Assembly (NCBI GenBank): GCA_019038735.1
Contig: JAHOYW010000003.1
Coordinates: forward strand, 1 to 7,241
Length of the DNA stretch: 7,241 nt
Reading direction: 5' to 3'
Source: Victivallales bacterium
Lineage (GTDB): Bacteria > Verrucomicrobiota > Lentisphaeria > Victivallales > Victivallaceae
The notes below the pieces were generated by a model. That model had not been told where the DNA came from. It was given only the letters and a program-made list of their open reading frames with translations, and made no database searches. This document shows, one piece after another, positions 1 to 5,643 of this stretch (positions are counted from its first letter, which is position 1; the number at the start of each line of letters is the position of its first letter). Position numbers and translations under genes: made by a program.

Positions 1-1
1 C

Positions 2-949
2 CCGACTTGTTTGAATGGTGGTTTGATTAATTCATTCAGAACATCCGCTTGTGCCGGGAATTATCGGCACGGCAAGGGCAAATACTTTGTTTTTGAAGCG
101 GATGAAAGCGATAAAAGCTTGCTGGTCTATAAGGCTGATTATGTTCTTATCTTGAATATGGGAACAGATCATTATTCTAAAGAAGAGCTGATTGAAGTTT
201 TTGCGGCTTTTGCCGCGAGTGCTGAAAAGGGCGTGATTCTTGAAGATAAAGTTTTTCAACTGATAAAAGACCGTTTACCTGAAAATTTAGCTGTGATAAT
301 TTTTGATAAGGACGTATGTGGATATAAAATAGTTGACGGAAAAGCAAAAACTAAAATTAACGACATGGAAATAACTTTGCCGGTTTGCGGAAAACATAAC
401 GCTTATAATGCCGCGGCGGTGCTGGTAATGCTCTCTGAATTGGGTTACGACAATAAATCAGCTAAAAATGCCGTGGAAAATTTCAATGGAGTATGGCGGC
501 GTTTTGATTATGCCGGACGAACAGAGCTTGGCGCGGCGGTTTACGATGATTATGCGCACAATCCTGAAAAAATAGCTTCATGTATTCGCGCGGCGCAGGA
601 AATCGCTGGCGGAAAAGTAATCGCGGTATTTCAAGCGCATGGTTTTGGTCCTTTAGGTTTTATGTGTGATGCTTTGTTCGATGAACTGGAAAAAGTTTTA
701 CGTGATGATGATGAATTTATTTTACTACCGCCTTTCTACGCTGGCGGAACTTCCTCGTTTAAGCCGACTTCTGAGGAAGTTTTACGCTTGTATAAAAAGA
801 ATGGTAACAAAAAGTATTCCTCTTGCGTATCTCGTTTGGAGTTAAGGGAATATCTACAAAAAAATGCTAAAAACGATGATATTATTTTAATAATGGGAGC
901 ACGCGATAATTCTCTTTCAGATTATGCCAAAAGCTTGATTTGCTACTAA
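2..949 (+). CDS. murC: MurC-family Mur ligase, 5'-truncated by the window edge
   Basis: This is the central and C-terminal part of a Mur ligase, which by family joins an amino acid to a UDP-muramyl substrate using ATP in the cytoplasm during peptidoglycan synthesis. The frame is open to the left edge; a TTG at 11 could be read as a start, but the preceding codons (Pro-Thr-Cys) match the PT...GG stretch inside MurC, so the P-loop domain lies upstream. Numbering from the TTG, the EADESD motif is at 29-34 (Mpl has EADEYD, which argues for MurC), HN..N at 129-133, GVWRRF at 160-165 and DDYAHNP at 179-185, where MurC usually has DDYxHHP. The C-terminal domain has FQAHGFGP (207-214), FYAGGT (242-247) and MGARD (295-299); canonical MurC typically has FQPHRYSR and GAGDI. 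The ligase family is secure, but strict UDP-MurNAc:L-alanine specificity is inferred, and a MurC-like paralogue is possible. Confidence 0.85.
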   Translation, partial: PTCLNGGLINSFRTSACAGNYRHGKGKYFVFEADESDKSLLVYKADYVLILNMGTDHYSKEELIEVFAAFAASAEKGVILEDKVFQLIKDRLPENLAVIIFDKDVCGYKIVDGKAKTKINDMEITLPVCGKHNAYNAAAVLVMLSELGYDNKSAKNAVENFNGVWRRFDYAGRTELGAAVYDDYAHNPEKIASCIRAAQEIAGGKVIAVFQAHGFGPLGFMCDALFDELEKVLRDDDEFILLPPFYAGGTSSFKPTSEEVLRLYKKNGNKKYSSCVSRLELREYLQKNAKNDDIILIMGARDNSLSDYAKSLICY

Positions 950-1080
950 ATGATTGCGGCGTAGCCGCTTTGGAGTGCGCAAGCCCTCTTGCGCTTTGAA
1001 ATTTGATGACTTTGGTTACACGTTGGAATTTAAAAGCGGTGCAGGGGCACCGCAGTCCAAAGAGCCTTTGGCTCATGATT
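950..1080. repeat. 6-bp direct repeats flanking the hairpin element
   Basis: ATGATT occurs at 950-955 and again at 1075-1080, exactly abutting the outer hairpins of the element. This is the arrangement expected of a target-site duplication. The left copy starts at the first base after the TAA stop (947-949), so the insertion point would have been directly behind the ligase gene. A 6-bp AT-rich match could occur by chance, but its exact fit to both structural boundaries makes that less likely. Confidence 0.55.
956..1074. mobile_element. MITE/REP-like element with four hairpins
   Basis: This is a 119-bp non-coding element directly after the Mur ligase stop codon. It contains four perfect stems: 956-968 (5 bp, GTA loop), 977-994 (7 bp, CCCT loop), 1036-1053 (7 bp, AGGG loop) and 1062-1074 (5 bp, TTT loop). 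The left half (956-1003) and the right half (1027-1074) align as 48-nt inverted repeats without gaps. I count 32 identities; of the 16 mismatches, 12 lie in stems as six compensated base pairs, so each hairpin stays intact although the arms have diverged. The terminal boxes CTTTGGAGTGCG (968-979) and CGCAGTCCAAAG (1051-1062) differ at one position when inverted. No ORF is credible inside it. Flanking ATGATT direct repeats suggest insertion. It could act as a 3' structure or terminator for the upstream gene, but no U-tract follows the last stem. Confidence 0.7.
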
Positions 1081-1085
1081 TTGAT

Positions 1086-1114
1086 TTGCCATAGTTAAGA
1101 GTATGAGCTATATT
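1086..1114 (+). promoter_or_regulatory. Candidate sigma-70 promoter for the membrane protein/metH operon
   Basis: TTGCCA (1086-1091) and TATATT (1109-1114) are separated by 17 bp, each one base from the consensus. The predicted start near 1121 gives a leader of roughly 65 nt before the ATG at 1187. A second TTGCCA at 1121 has only a weak TATAGT partner at 19-bp spacing. The leader is AT-rich and shows no SAM or cobalamin riboswitch-like structure that I can recognise. Confidence 0.4.
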
Positions 1115-1186
1115 ACAAGGTTGCCAAAGATTTTATTTTTAACGGTATAGTTAGAAATATTAATAAAATATTATATAGGTTAAAAT

Positions 1187-1498
1187 ATGATTATAGAGAT
1201 AATCGTTTTCCCAATTTATGCGATAGCAATAATTATTTTAGGATTCTTTTTTTCAAAGAGAATAAAAAAAGAGCACTTGTATAGAAGTATAAAAGCAATA
1301 ACTGTTTTGGGCGTTTTTTTAAATTCATTACTGCTTTTAACAAGTTCATTTATTATTTATATCCGAAGCACAAGAGAAAATATCAATTTAGAAATTTTTT
1401 ATGAATCTCTTCCATTGTCAGTTTTTCATATTAGTAGTATTTCTATAGGGCTAATTCTTGTTATATTTTTTATAGCAAAAAGATTAAATAAGAAATAA
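1187..1498 (+). CDS. Small three-helix membrane protein of unknown function
   Basis: I do not recognise this 103-residue protein. It has three hydrophobic segments at about 3-23, 37-59 and 79-97. Basic clusters follow the first (KRIKK, 24-28) and third (KRLNKK, 98-103), so the positive-inside rule predicts an outside N-terminus and a cytosolic C-terminus. There is no conserved catalytic motif. The ATG at 1187 is preceded by AGG (1177-1179) at a 7-nt spacing. The coding sequence is visibly richer in A and T than the ligase or metH genes, partly because Ile, Phe and Lys dominate. It ends 16 bp before the next gene and probably shares its transcript, but nothing in the sequence links it to methionine metabolism. 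It may be a lineage-specific or acquired gene; a spurious frame is less likely given the ribosome-binding site and helix pattern. Confidence 0.6.
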   Translation: MIIEIIVFPIYAIAIIILGFFFSKRIKKEHLYRSIKAITVLGVFLNSLLLLTSSFIIYIRSTRENINLEIFYESLPLSVFHISSISIGLILVIFFIAKRLNKK

Positions 1499-1514
1499 TT
1501 TAGGCATTTGATAA

Positions 1515-2150
1515 ATGAAAGATAAAGTCATGATAAATTTTATAAATAATATACCTTTGCCTATACCGGAAAAGAAGATTTACAGTCGGCTTGGACATAA
1601 TCGGCATTTGACTGAAATGTCTGACGCTCAGCGGAAAAAAGTTGATGCGGCGATTGCTCAAGGTGTTTCTCTGTGTCGGTTGCGTGCTGTCTGGGGACGT
1701 TTTGAAATAAACAAGTGGAGTGCTGAACGAGTTGAGTTTGGCGATGGCGATGTATTTGAAAGCACAAAATTAGCGAAACTTTTGGAAGGATGTAAATCGC
1801 TGGTACTTTTTGCGCTAACAGCCGGGGCGGATATTGTTGATAGAACCTCGGAATTATCAGGGCAGGGTGATGGTGTGGGAGCTTTGGCTTGTGATGCCGC
1901 GGGAAGTGAAATGGTTGATGCCGCCGCCGAGTGGCTTCAGCAATATTTGAAGCAGCAATTCAAACGCGGGAACGAAACTTTGACAAAACGGCGTTTTTCA
2001 CCGGGCTATGGTGATTTGGAATTGGAAAATCAGGCTATCTTATTTAAATTGCTTGATATTGAAAAACTTGGAGTCAAATTGACAGATGACTTTTTGATGA
2101 TACCGGAAAAAACTGTTACGGCGATAGCCGGAATAAAAAAGATTAATTGA
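1515..2150 (+). CDS. Stand-alone MetH reactivation-domain protein
   Basis: This 211-residue protein corresponds to the C-terminal activation domain of cobalamin-dependent methionine synthase. In that family the domain binds S-adenosylmethionine and supports reductive methylation of inactive cob(II)alamin back to methylcobalamin. The diagnostic part is the C-terminal third: RFSPGYGD at 160-167 (the SAM-binding RxxPGY region), followed by a LLDIEKLGVKLT segment (179-190) and MIPEKTVTAIAGI (195-207). DAAGSEMVDAAAEW (127-140) matches the helix ahead of it. The ATG at 1515 has AGG at 1502-1504, a slightly long 10-nt spacing; an in-frame ATG at 1530 is an alternative. Its stop at 2148-2150 lies 8 bp before the metH ATG, so translation is probably coupled. 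Thermotoga maritima is a known precedent for a separate reactivation protein encoded beside a short MetH. Confidence 0.85.
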   Translation: MKDKVMINFINNIPLPIPEKKIYSRLGHNRHLTEMSDAQRKKVDAAIAQGVSLCRLRAVWGRFEINKWSAERVEFGDGDVFESTKLAKLLEGCKSLVLFALTAGADIVDRTSELSGQGDGVGALACDAAGSEMVDAAAEWLQQYLKQQFKRGNETLTKRRFSPGYGDLELENQAILFKLLDIEKLGVKLTDDFLMIPEKTVTAIAGIKKIN

Positions 2151-2158
2151 GAGAGTAT

Positions 2159-4564
2159 ATGAGCAAGAAAAAATTTAATGATCTGATAAGCAAGAAAGTA
2201 GTTCTTGTTGATGGGGCGACTGGAACAGAATTTATCAAACGCGGTATGCCGCAGGGGATTTCACCTGAACTCTGGGCTTTGGAAAATCTTGATGCCGTGC
2301 ATGAAATACATAATTCTTATATAGATGCAGGTTCGGATATTGTTTATATTCCCAGCTTCGGCGGCAACCGGATAAAACTTGAAGAATTCGGACTAGCTGA
2401 CCGCTTGTATGAAATGAATAGTTCTTTAGCGAAAGCTGTTAGAGAAAATATTGCCGGTCGGGCTTTGGCTTTTGGTGATCTCGCACCTACAGGAAGATTT
2501 GTTGAACCATTTGGCGATTTAGGCTTTAAAGATGCGGTAAATATTTATAAAGAGCAGGTAAAAGCTTTGCTTGACGGTGGTGTTGATGGTTTTGCTATTG
2601 AAACCATGATGGATATTCAGGAAACCCGCGCGGCGGTACTGGCGGTAAAAGAAACTTGTGATCTGCCAATTATTGTAAGCATGACTTTTGAAGAAAATAC
2701 GCGTACTTTGACTGGTAACGATCCTTTGTCAGCTCTTATTACTTTACAAGCGTTGAGGGTTGATGCCTTCGGCTGTAATTGTTCGAGTGGTCCAAAAGAT
2801 ATGATCGAATTGATAAAAACTATTAAGCCATACGCAAAAATACCTTTGCTGACTAAACCCAATGCCGGAATGCCTAAACTTATTGACGGTAAAACGGTTT
2901 TTGATATGGGTGCTGATGAATTCGCCACTTATGTTGAAGAACTGGTTGCCGCCGGAGCCAATATCATCGGTGGCTGTTGCGGAACGACTCCTGAGCATAT
3001 TAATGCTCAGGCGAATGCCGCTAGAGATTTAAAAGCTGTCATGCCGCAAGTAAAAGCTGTCAGTGCAATTTCCGCTCCTCACGCAAATTGTTTATTAGGG
3101 CAGGAGCAGCCTTTTAAAGTCATTGGCGAACGCATCAATCCTACCGGCAAGAAAAAATTACAAGCGGAACTCCGGGATGGAAAGTTCGGGATAGTCAGGC
3201 AGTATGCCGGAGAACAACTTGCGGGCGGAGCGGCTATTCTGGATGTGAATATGGGACTTTCGGGTATTGACGAAAAAACCATGATGCTCGAAACTATCAG
3301 TTTATTGGCGCAGGGAACTGCTCTGCCATTATGTATAGACTCGACTGATAGTGAAGTTATTGAAGCGGCTCTCAGGCTTTATCCCGGACGTGCGCTGGTC
3401 AATTCTATTTCCGCTGAAAAAGACAGACTTGAAAAAACTTTACCCATCGCCGCCAAATACGGCGCGATGTTTATTCTCCTGCCGCTGAATGACGAAGGCA
3501 TTCCTGAAACGGCGGATGAACGCATTGCTTTGGCGAAAGAGATTTTTGCGGAAGCTCAAAAATATGGCTATGAGCGTGAGGATATTGTTCTTGATGCTTT
3601 GATTATGACGGTTGCGTCTAATCAGTCCGCGGCAAATGTCTCGCTGGACCTGATCGAATGGGCGAGTCGCGAACTCAAAGTAAGTAGCGTTTGCGGTTTA
3701 TCAAATGTCAGCTTCGGTATGCCTGAACGTAAATGGATTAACGCTGCTTTCTTGGGAATGGCTATGGGACGTGGTTTGAATATGGCTATCGCGAATCCAT
3801 CGTCAGAAATGTTAATGTCCTTGATTGCCGGTGGTGATGTGCTCTCCGGGCGCGACCAGAAAATACACCGTTACCTTGATAAATTCAGTGCTATTAAGCA
3901 AAAAACTCAAAGGTCTAAAAAAGAAATCCTTGATCCGGCGCAACGAGTTTTTAACTGTGTGGTCGAGGGGCATGATGATAGCATTTCTGATGCTGTCATA
4001 GCGGCGCTTGCATCTGGTATTCAAGCTAAAGCTATAGTTGATGATTGTTTGATTCCAGCTATTAATAAAGTTGGTGATTTATATGACTGCAAAAAATATT
4101 TTCTCCCGCAACTGATCATGGGAGCGGATACTATGCGTAAAGCTTTTGAAGTGCTGGAACCGCTTCTCGCCGAAGATCAGGATAAACCAGCAGAAAAAGC
4201 TGTAATCATTATGGCGACAGTTGAGGGTGATATTCATGATATAGGTAAAAATATTGTCACCTTGATGCTGCGCAATTATGGTTTTGAAGTAGTGGATCTG
4301 GGCAAAGATGTTTCAGCGGCAAAAATAATTAATGCCGTCAAGAAACACAAGGCGCGGATAGTGGGTTTATCAGCTCTAATGACTACGACCATGATAAATA
4401 TGGAAGAAGTCGTAAAATTAGCTAAAGAAGAAGGTCTTTTTTCTCTGAAAATAATGATTGGCGGAGCAGTCGTAGATAAAAATTATGCCGAGCAAATCGG
4501 GGCTGACGCCTATGCCGCGGATGCCATGGAATCTGTAAGATTAGCAAAACGATTCACAGAATAG
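2159..4564 (+). CDS. metH: Cobalamin-dependent methionine synthase lacking the activation domain
   Basis: This enzyme transfers the methyl group of 5-methyltetrahydrofolate to homocysteine through protein-bound cobalamin, giving methionine and tetrahydrofolate in the cytoplasm. Counting from the ATG at 2159 (801 residues), the homocysteine-binding barrel spans about 10-290, with zinc ligands in NCSSGP (Cys208) and GGCCGT (Cys273, Cys274). The pterin-binding barrel spans about 318-570 and begins with VIGERINPTG. The helical cap (about 590-675) contains YFLPQLIMGA, and the cobalamin-binding Rossmann domain (about 680-800) has DIHDIG (Asp691, His693, Gly696), LSAL and IGGAVV. E. coli MetH is over 1,200 residues because it also carries the activation domain, here supplied by the preceding gene. 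A TTG at 2147 overlaps the upstream stop and would add four residues; I prefer ATG 2159, preceded by a GAGAGAG tract (2149-2155). Confidence 0.95.
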   Translation: MSKKKFNDLISKKVVLVDGATGTEFIKRGMPQGISPELWALENLDAVHEIHNSYIDAGSDIVYIPSFGGNRIKLEEFGLADRLYEMNSSLAKAVRENIAGRALAFGDLAPTGRFVEPFGDLGFKDAVNIYKEQVKALLDGGVDGFAIETMMDIQETRAAVLAVKETCDLPIIVSMTFEENTRTLTGNDPLSALITLQALRVDAFGCNCSSGPKDMIELIKTIKPYAKIPLLTKPNAGMPKLIDGKTVFDMGADEFATYVEELVAAGANIIGGCCGTTPEHINAQANAARDLKAVMPQVKAVSAISAPHANCLLGQEQPFKVIGERINPTGKKKLQAELRDGKFGIVRQYAGEQLAGGAAILDVNMGLSGIDEKTMMLETISLLAQGTALPLCIDSTDSEVIEAALRLYPGRALVNSISAEKDRLEKTLPIAAKYGAMFILLPLNDEGIPETADERIALAKEIFAEAQKYGYEREDIVLDALIMTVASNQSAANVSLDLIEWASRELKVSSVCGLSNVSFGMPERKWINAAFLGMAMGRGLNMAIANPSSEMLMSLIAGGDVLSGRDQKIHRYLDKFSAIKQKTQRSKKEILDPAQRVFNCVVEGHDDSISDAVIAALASGIQAKAIVDDCLIPAINKVGDLYDCKKYFLPQLIMGADTMRKAFEVLEPLLAEDQDKPAEKAVIIMATVEGDIHDIGKNIVTLMLRNYGFEVVDLGKDVSAAKIINAVKKHKARIVGLSALMTTTMINMEEVVKLAKEEGLFSLKIMIGGAVVDKNYAEQIGADAYAADAMESVRLAKRFTE

Positions 4565-4569
4565 AGTTT

Positions 4570-5394
4570 TCACACTTGTTTTTGCTGGACTTGTTTGCCG
4601 GCGGCAATAAATAATATAATTCCGCCTAAAGACGCAAGGGTAAATACAATTCCCCCGGCGATATATTGTTCCCTGACAAAAACTAAAATTCCTGAAGCTA
4701 TGGACATTAGTATAAAAATAATGGAGAAAAAGAATAATCTCCAATGAATTTCATTTTTTATCTTAGCGATAATAATAATTATATTTAATATCGGTACATA
4801 GCGCAGTTTTTGAAAGATTTTCGCGGGAATAAAAATATTATACATATAAAGACCTGCGAAAATAATGACGGCAATAGTTATATGTTCTTCATTATTTTTC
4901 ATTATTCCCTCTGTGGCTCCGGCAAAAGAAAGTAAATAAAGCATGAGTATAATCATATATTTCGTACTTGCTAAGACGCTCAAAATCAGGATAAAAAGGA
5001 AATAAATAATATTTAATCCCGGAATGAAAGGCAGCAAAAATAAATAATTAAATCCTGCCGCCGTTGGAGATGTTTCTTCTTTCTTTTTTGGTTTTCTGAC
5101 GGTTTTTTTCTTTACTTTAGGCTTTATTAATTTTTCCAATGCCTGTTCCGCTTCTTCACAGGCATCGCAAAAAGCATTAAAATCACTGTCTATATCAAAT
5201 TCCGCTTCGTGAATAGCCTGATTTCGGAGAGTTGCAATAAAACGCAGTTTTTTAATCAATTCAAGTTCAAGTTTTTCTTGAATACTGGAAATCAATTCAT
5301 GCATTCCGCGCCCTTCGGCATCAAGCTTTTTCAGCATAGCTTCCAAGTTTTTAGAACGTTCGACTATTTCACCGATTTGAATCTTTTTTCCCAT
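4570..5394 (-). CDS. HEPN-like domain fused to a multi-pass membrane region, function unknown
   Basis: I do not recognise this 274-residue protein. Residues 1-90 form a charged, helical cytosolic domain containing LRNQAIHE, in which R57-N58-x3-H62 fits the RNxxxH signature of HEPN-fold proteins, many of which are ribonucleases or toxins. A lysine-rich linker (91-106) leads to a hydrophobic half with segments near 115-142, 145-160, 171-189, 198-210, 219-240 and 244-265; the last ends in a short glutamine-rich tail. The start ATG (5392-5394) has GGA about 7 nt upstream. Its stop lies 5 bp from the metH stop, on the opposite strand. Similar Arg-Asn-x-x-x-His helices also occur in uncharacterised DUF4145-like domains, so nuclease activity is only a possibility. 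The gene is reliable; its function is open. Confidence 0.8.
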   Translation of the reverse strand: MGKKIQIGEIVERSKNLEAMLKKLDAEGRGMHELISSIQEKLELELIKKLRFIATLRNQAIHEAEFDIDSDFNAFCDACEEAEQALEKLIKPKVKKKTVRKPKKKEETSPTAAGFNYLFLLPFIPGLNIIYFLFILILSVLASTKYMIILMLYLLSFAGATEGIMKNNEEHITIAVIIFAGLYMYNIFIPAKIFQKLRYVPILNIIIIIAKIKNEIHWRLFFFSIIFILMSIASGILVFVREQYIAGGIVFTLASLGGIILFIAAGKQVQQKQV

Positions 5395-5424
5395 TGAGTT
5401 TCCGTACTTTAGTAGTTACTGTAA

Positions 5425-5452
5425 AATATAGTGCATCTTTAGCAGATTTCAA
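5425..5452 (-). promoter_or_regulatory. Candidate promoter for the HEPN-like membrane protein
   Basis: On the minus strand, TTGAAA (plus coordinates 5447-5452) and TATATT (5425-5430) are separated by 16 bp, each one mismatch from the sigma-70 consensus. Transcription would begin near 5418 and leave a leader of about 24 nt, containing the GGA ribosome-binding site before the ATG at 5394. Confidence 0.4.
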
Positions 5453-5534
5453 TCAAATTCCGAGTTCTTAGCCTCTTGTATAATGGATTATTTTTGAAGT
5501 TAAATAAAGAAAATGCTTAAAATTGTTTGCTTTT

Positions 5535-5561
5535 TTGGTTTACGCGGTATATGCTTATAAT
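5535..5561 (+). promoter_or_regulatory. Candidate upstream promoter for the metzincin gene
   Basis: A perfect TATAAT at 5556-5561 is preceded by TATGCT; the TG (5552-5553) is one base off the ideal extended -10 position. The best -35 match is weak: TTGGTT at 5535-5540 with a 15-bp spacer. The predicted leader is about 75 nt. Another TATAAT at 5479-5484 has no convincing -35 element. Confidence 0.4.
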
Positions 5562-5584
5562 ATAGTAAGTGAATGTCTTTTAAC

Positions 5585-5612
5585 TTGACTGTCTATGCGG
5601 GTGCGTTTTAAT
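5585..5612 (+). promoter_or_regulatory. Candidate proximal promoter for the metzincin gene
   Basis: TTGACT (5585-5590) and TTTAAT (5607-5612) are 16 bp apart and each differs from consensus at one base. This would start transcription near 5619, about 25 nt before the TTG start codon. It competes with, or adds to, the candidate ending at 5561. Confidence 0.35.
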
Positions 5613-5629
5613 CCACTTGTCGTTTTCCA

Positions 5630-5635
5630 GGGGGG
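5630..5635 (+). promoter_or_regulatory. G-rich ribosome-binding site that selects a TTG start
   Basis: AGGGGGG ends at 5635, 8 nt before TTG 5644. An ATG at 5637 is only 1 nt from the G-run and opens a five-codon frame (MTIVF, stop at 5652-5654) that overlaps the start region in another frame. An in-frame stop (TGA, 5638-5640) lies just upstream of the TTG, so the long frame must start at this TTG or further in. Confidence 0.55.
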
Positions 5636-5643
5636 TATGACAA

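Noticed and set aside
882..1076. A 64-residue minus-strand frame across the hairpin element.
   Set aside because: It is produced by the inverted-repeat DNA and the ligase 3' end, has no ribosome-binding support and no recognisable protein features.
1187..2150. Possible SAM or cobalamin riboswitch controlling the metH genes.
   Set aside because: Only 16 bp separate the small membrane gene from the reactivation gene, and the leader at 1115-1186 is AT-rich with no structured core or B12-box that I can recognise.
2617..2998. Overlapping minus-strand frames of 84-103 residues inside metH.
   Set aside because: They are antisense shadows of a strongly conserved enzyme and have no independent start signals.
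4595..4607. Small inverted repeat TTGCC-GGC-GGCAA just after metH, considered as a terminator.
   Set aside because: The stem is only 5 bp, it lies inside the convergent coding sequence, and no T-tract follows in either direction.
4570..5394. The HEPN-like membrane gene as one half of a toxin-antitoxin pair.
   Set aside because: No small partner gene is adjacent: metH converges on one side and a 249-bp divergent intergenic region lies on the other.
5209..5397. A 62-residue plus-strand frame antisense to the HEPN-like gene.
   Set aside because: It lies wholly in the antisense of a longer, better supported gene and shows no family motif.
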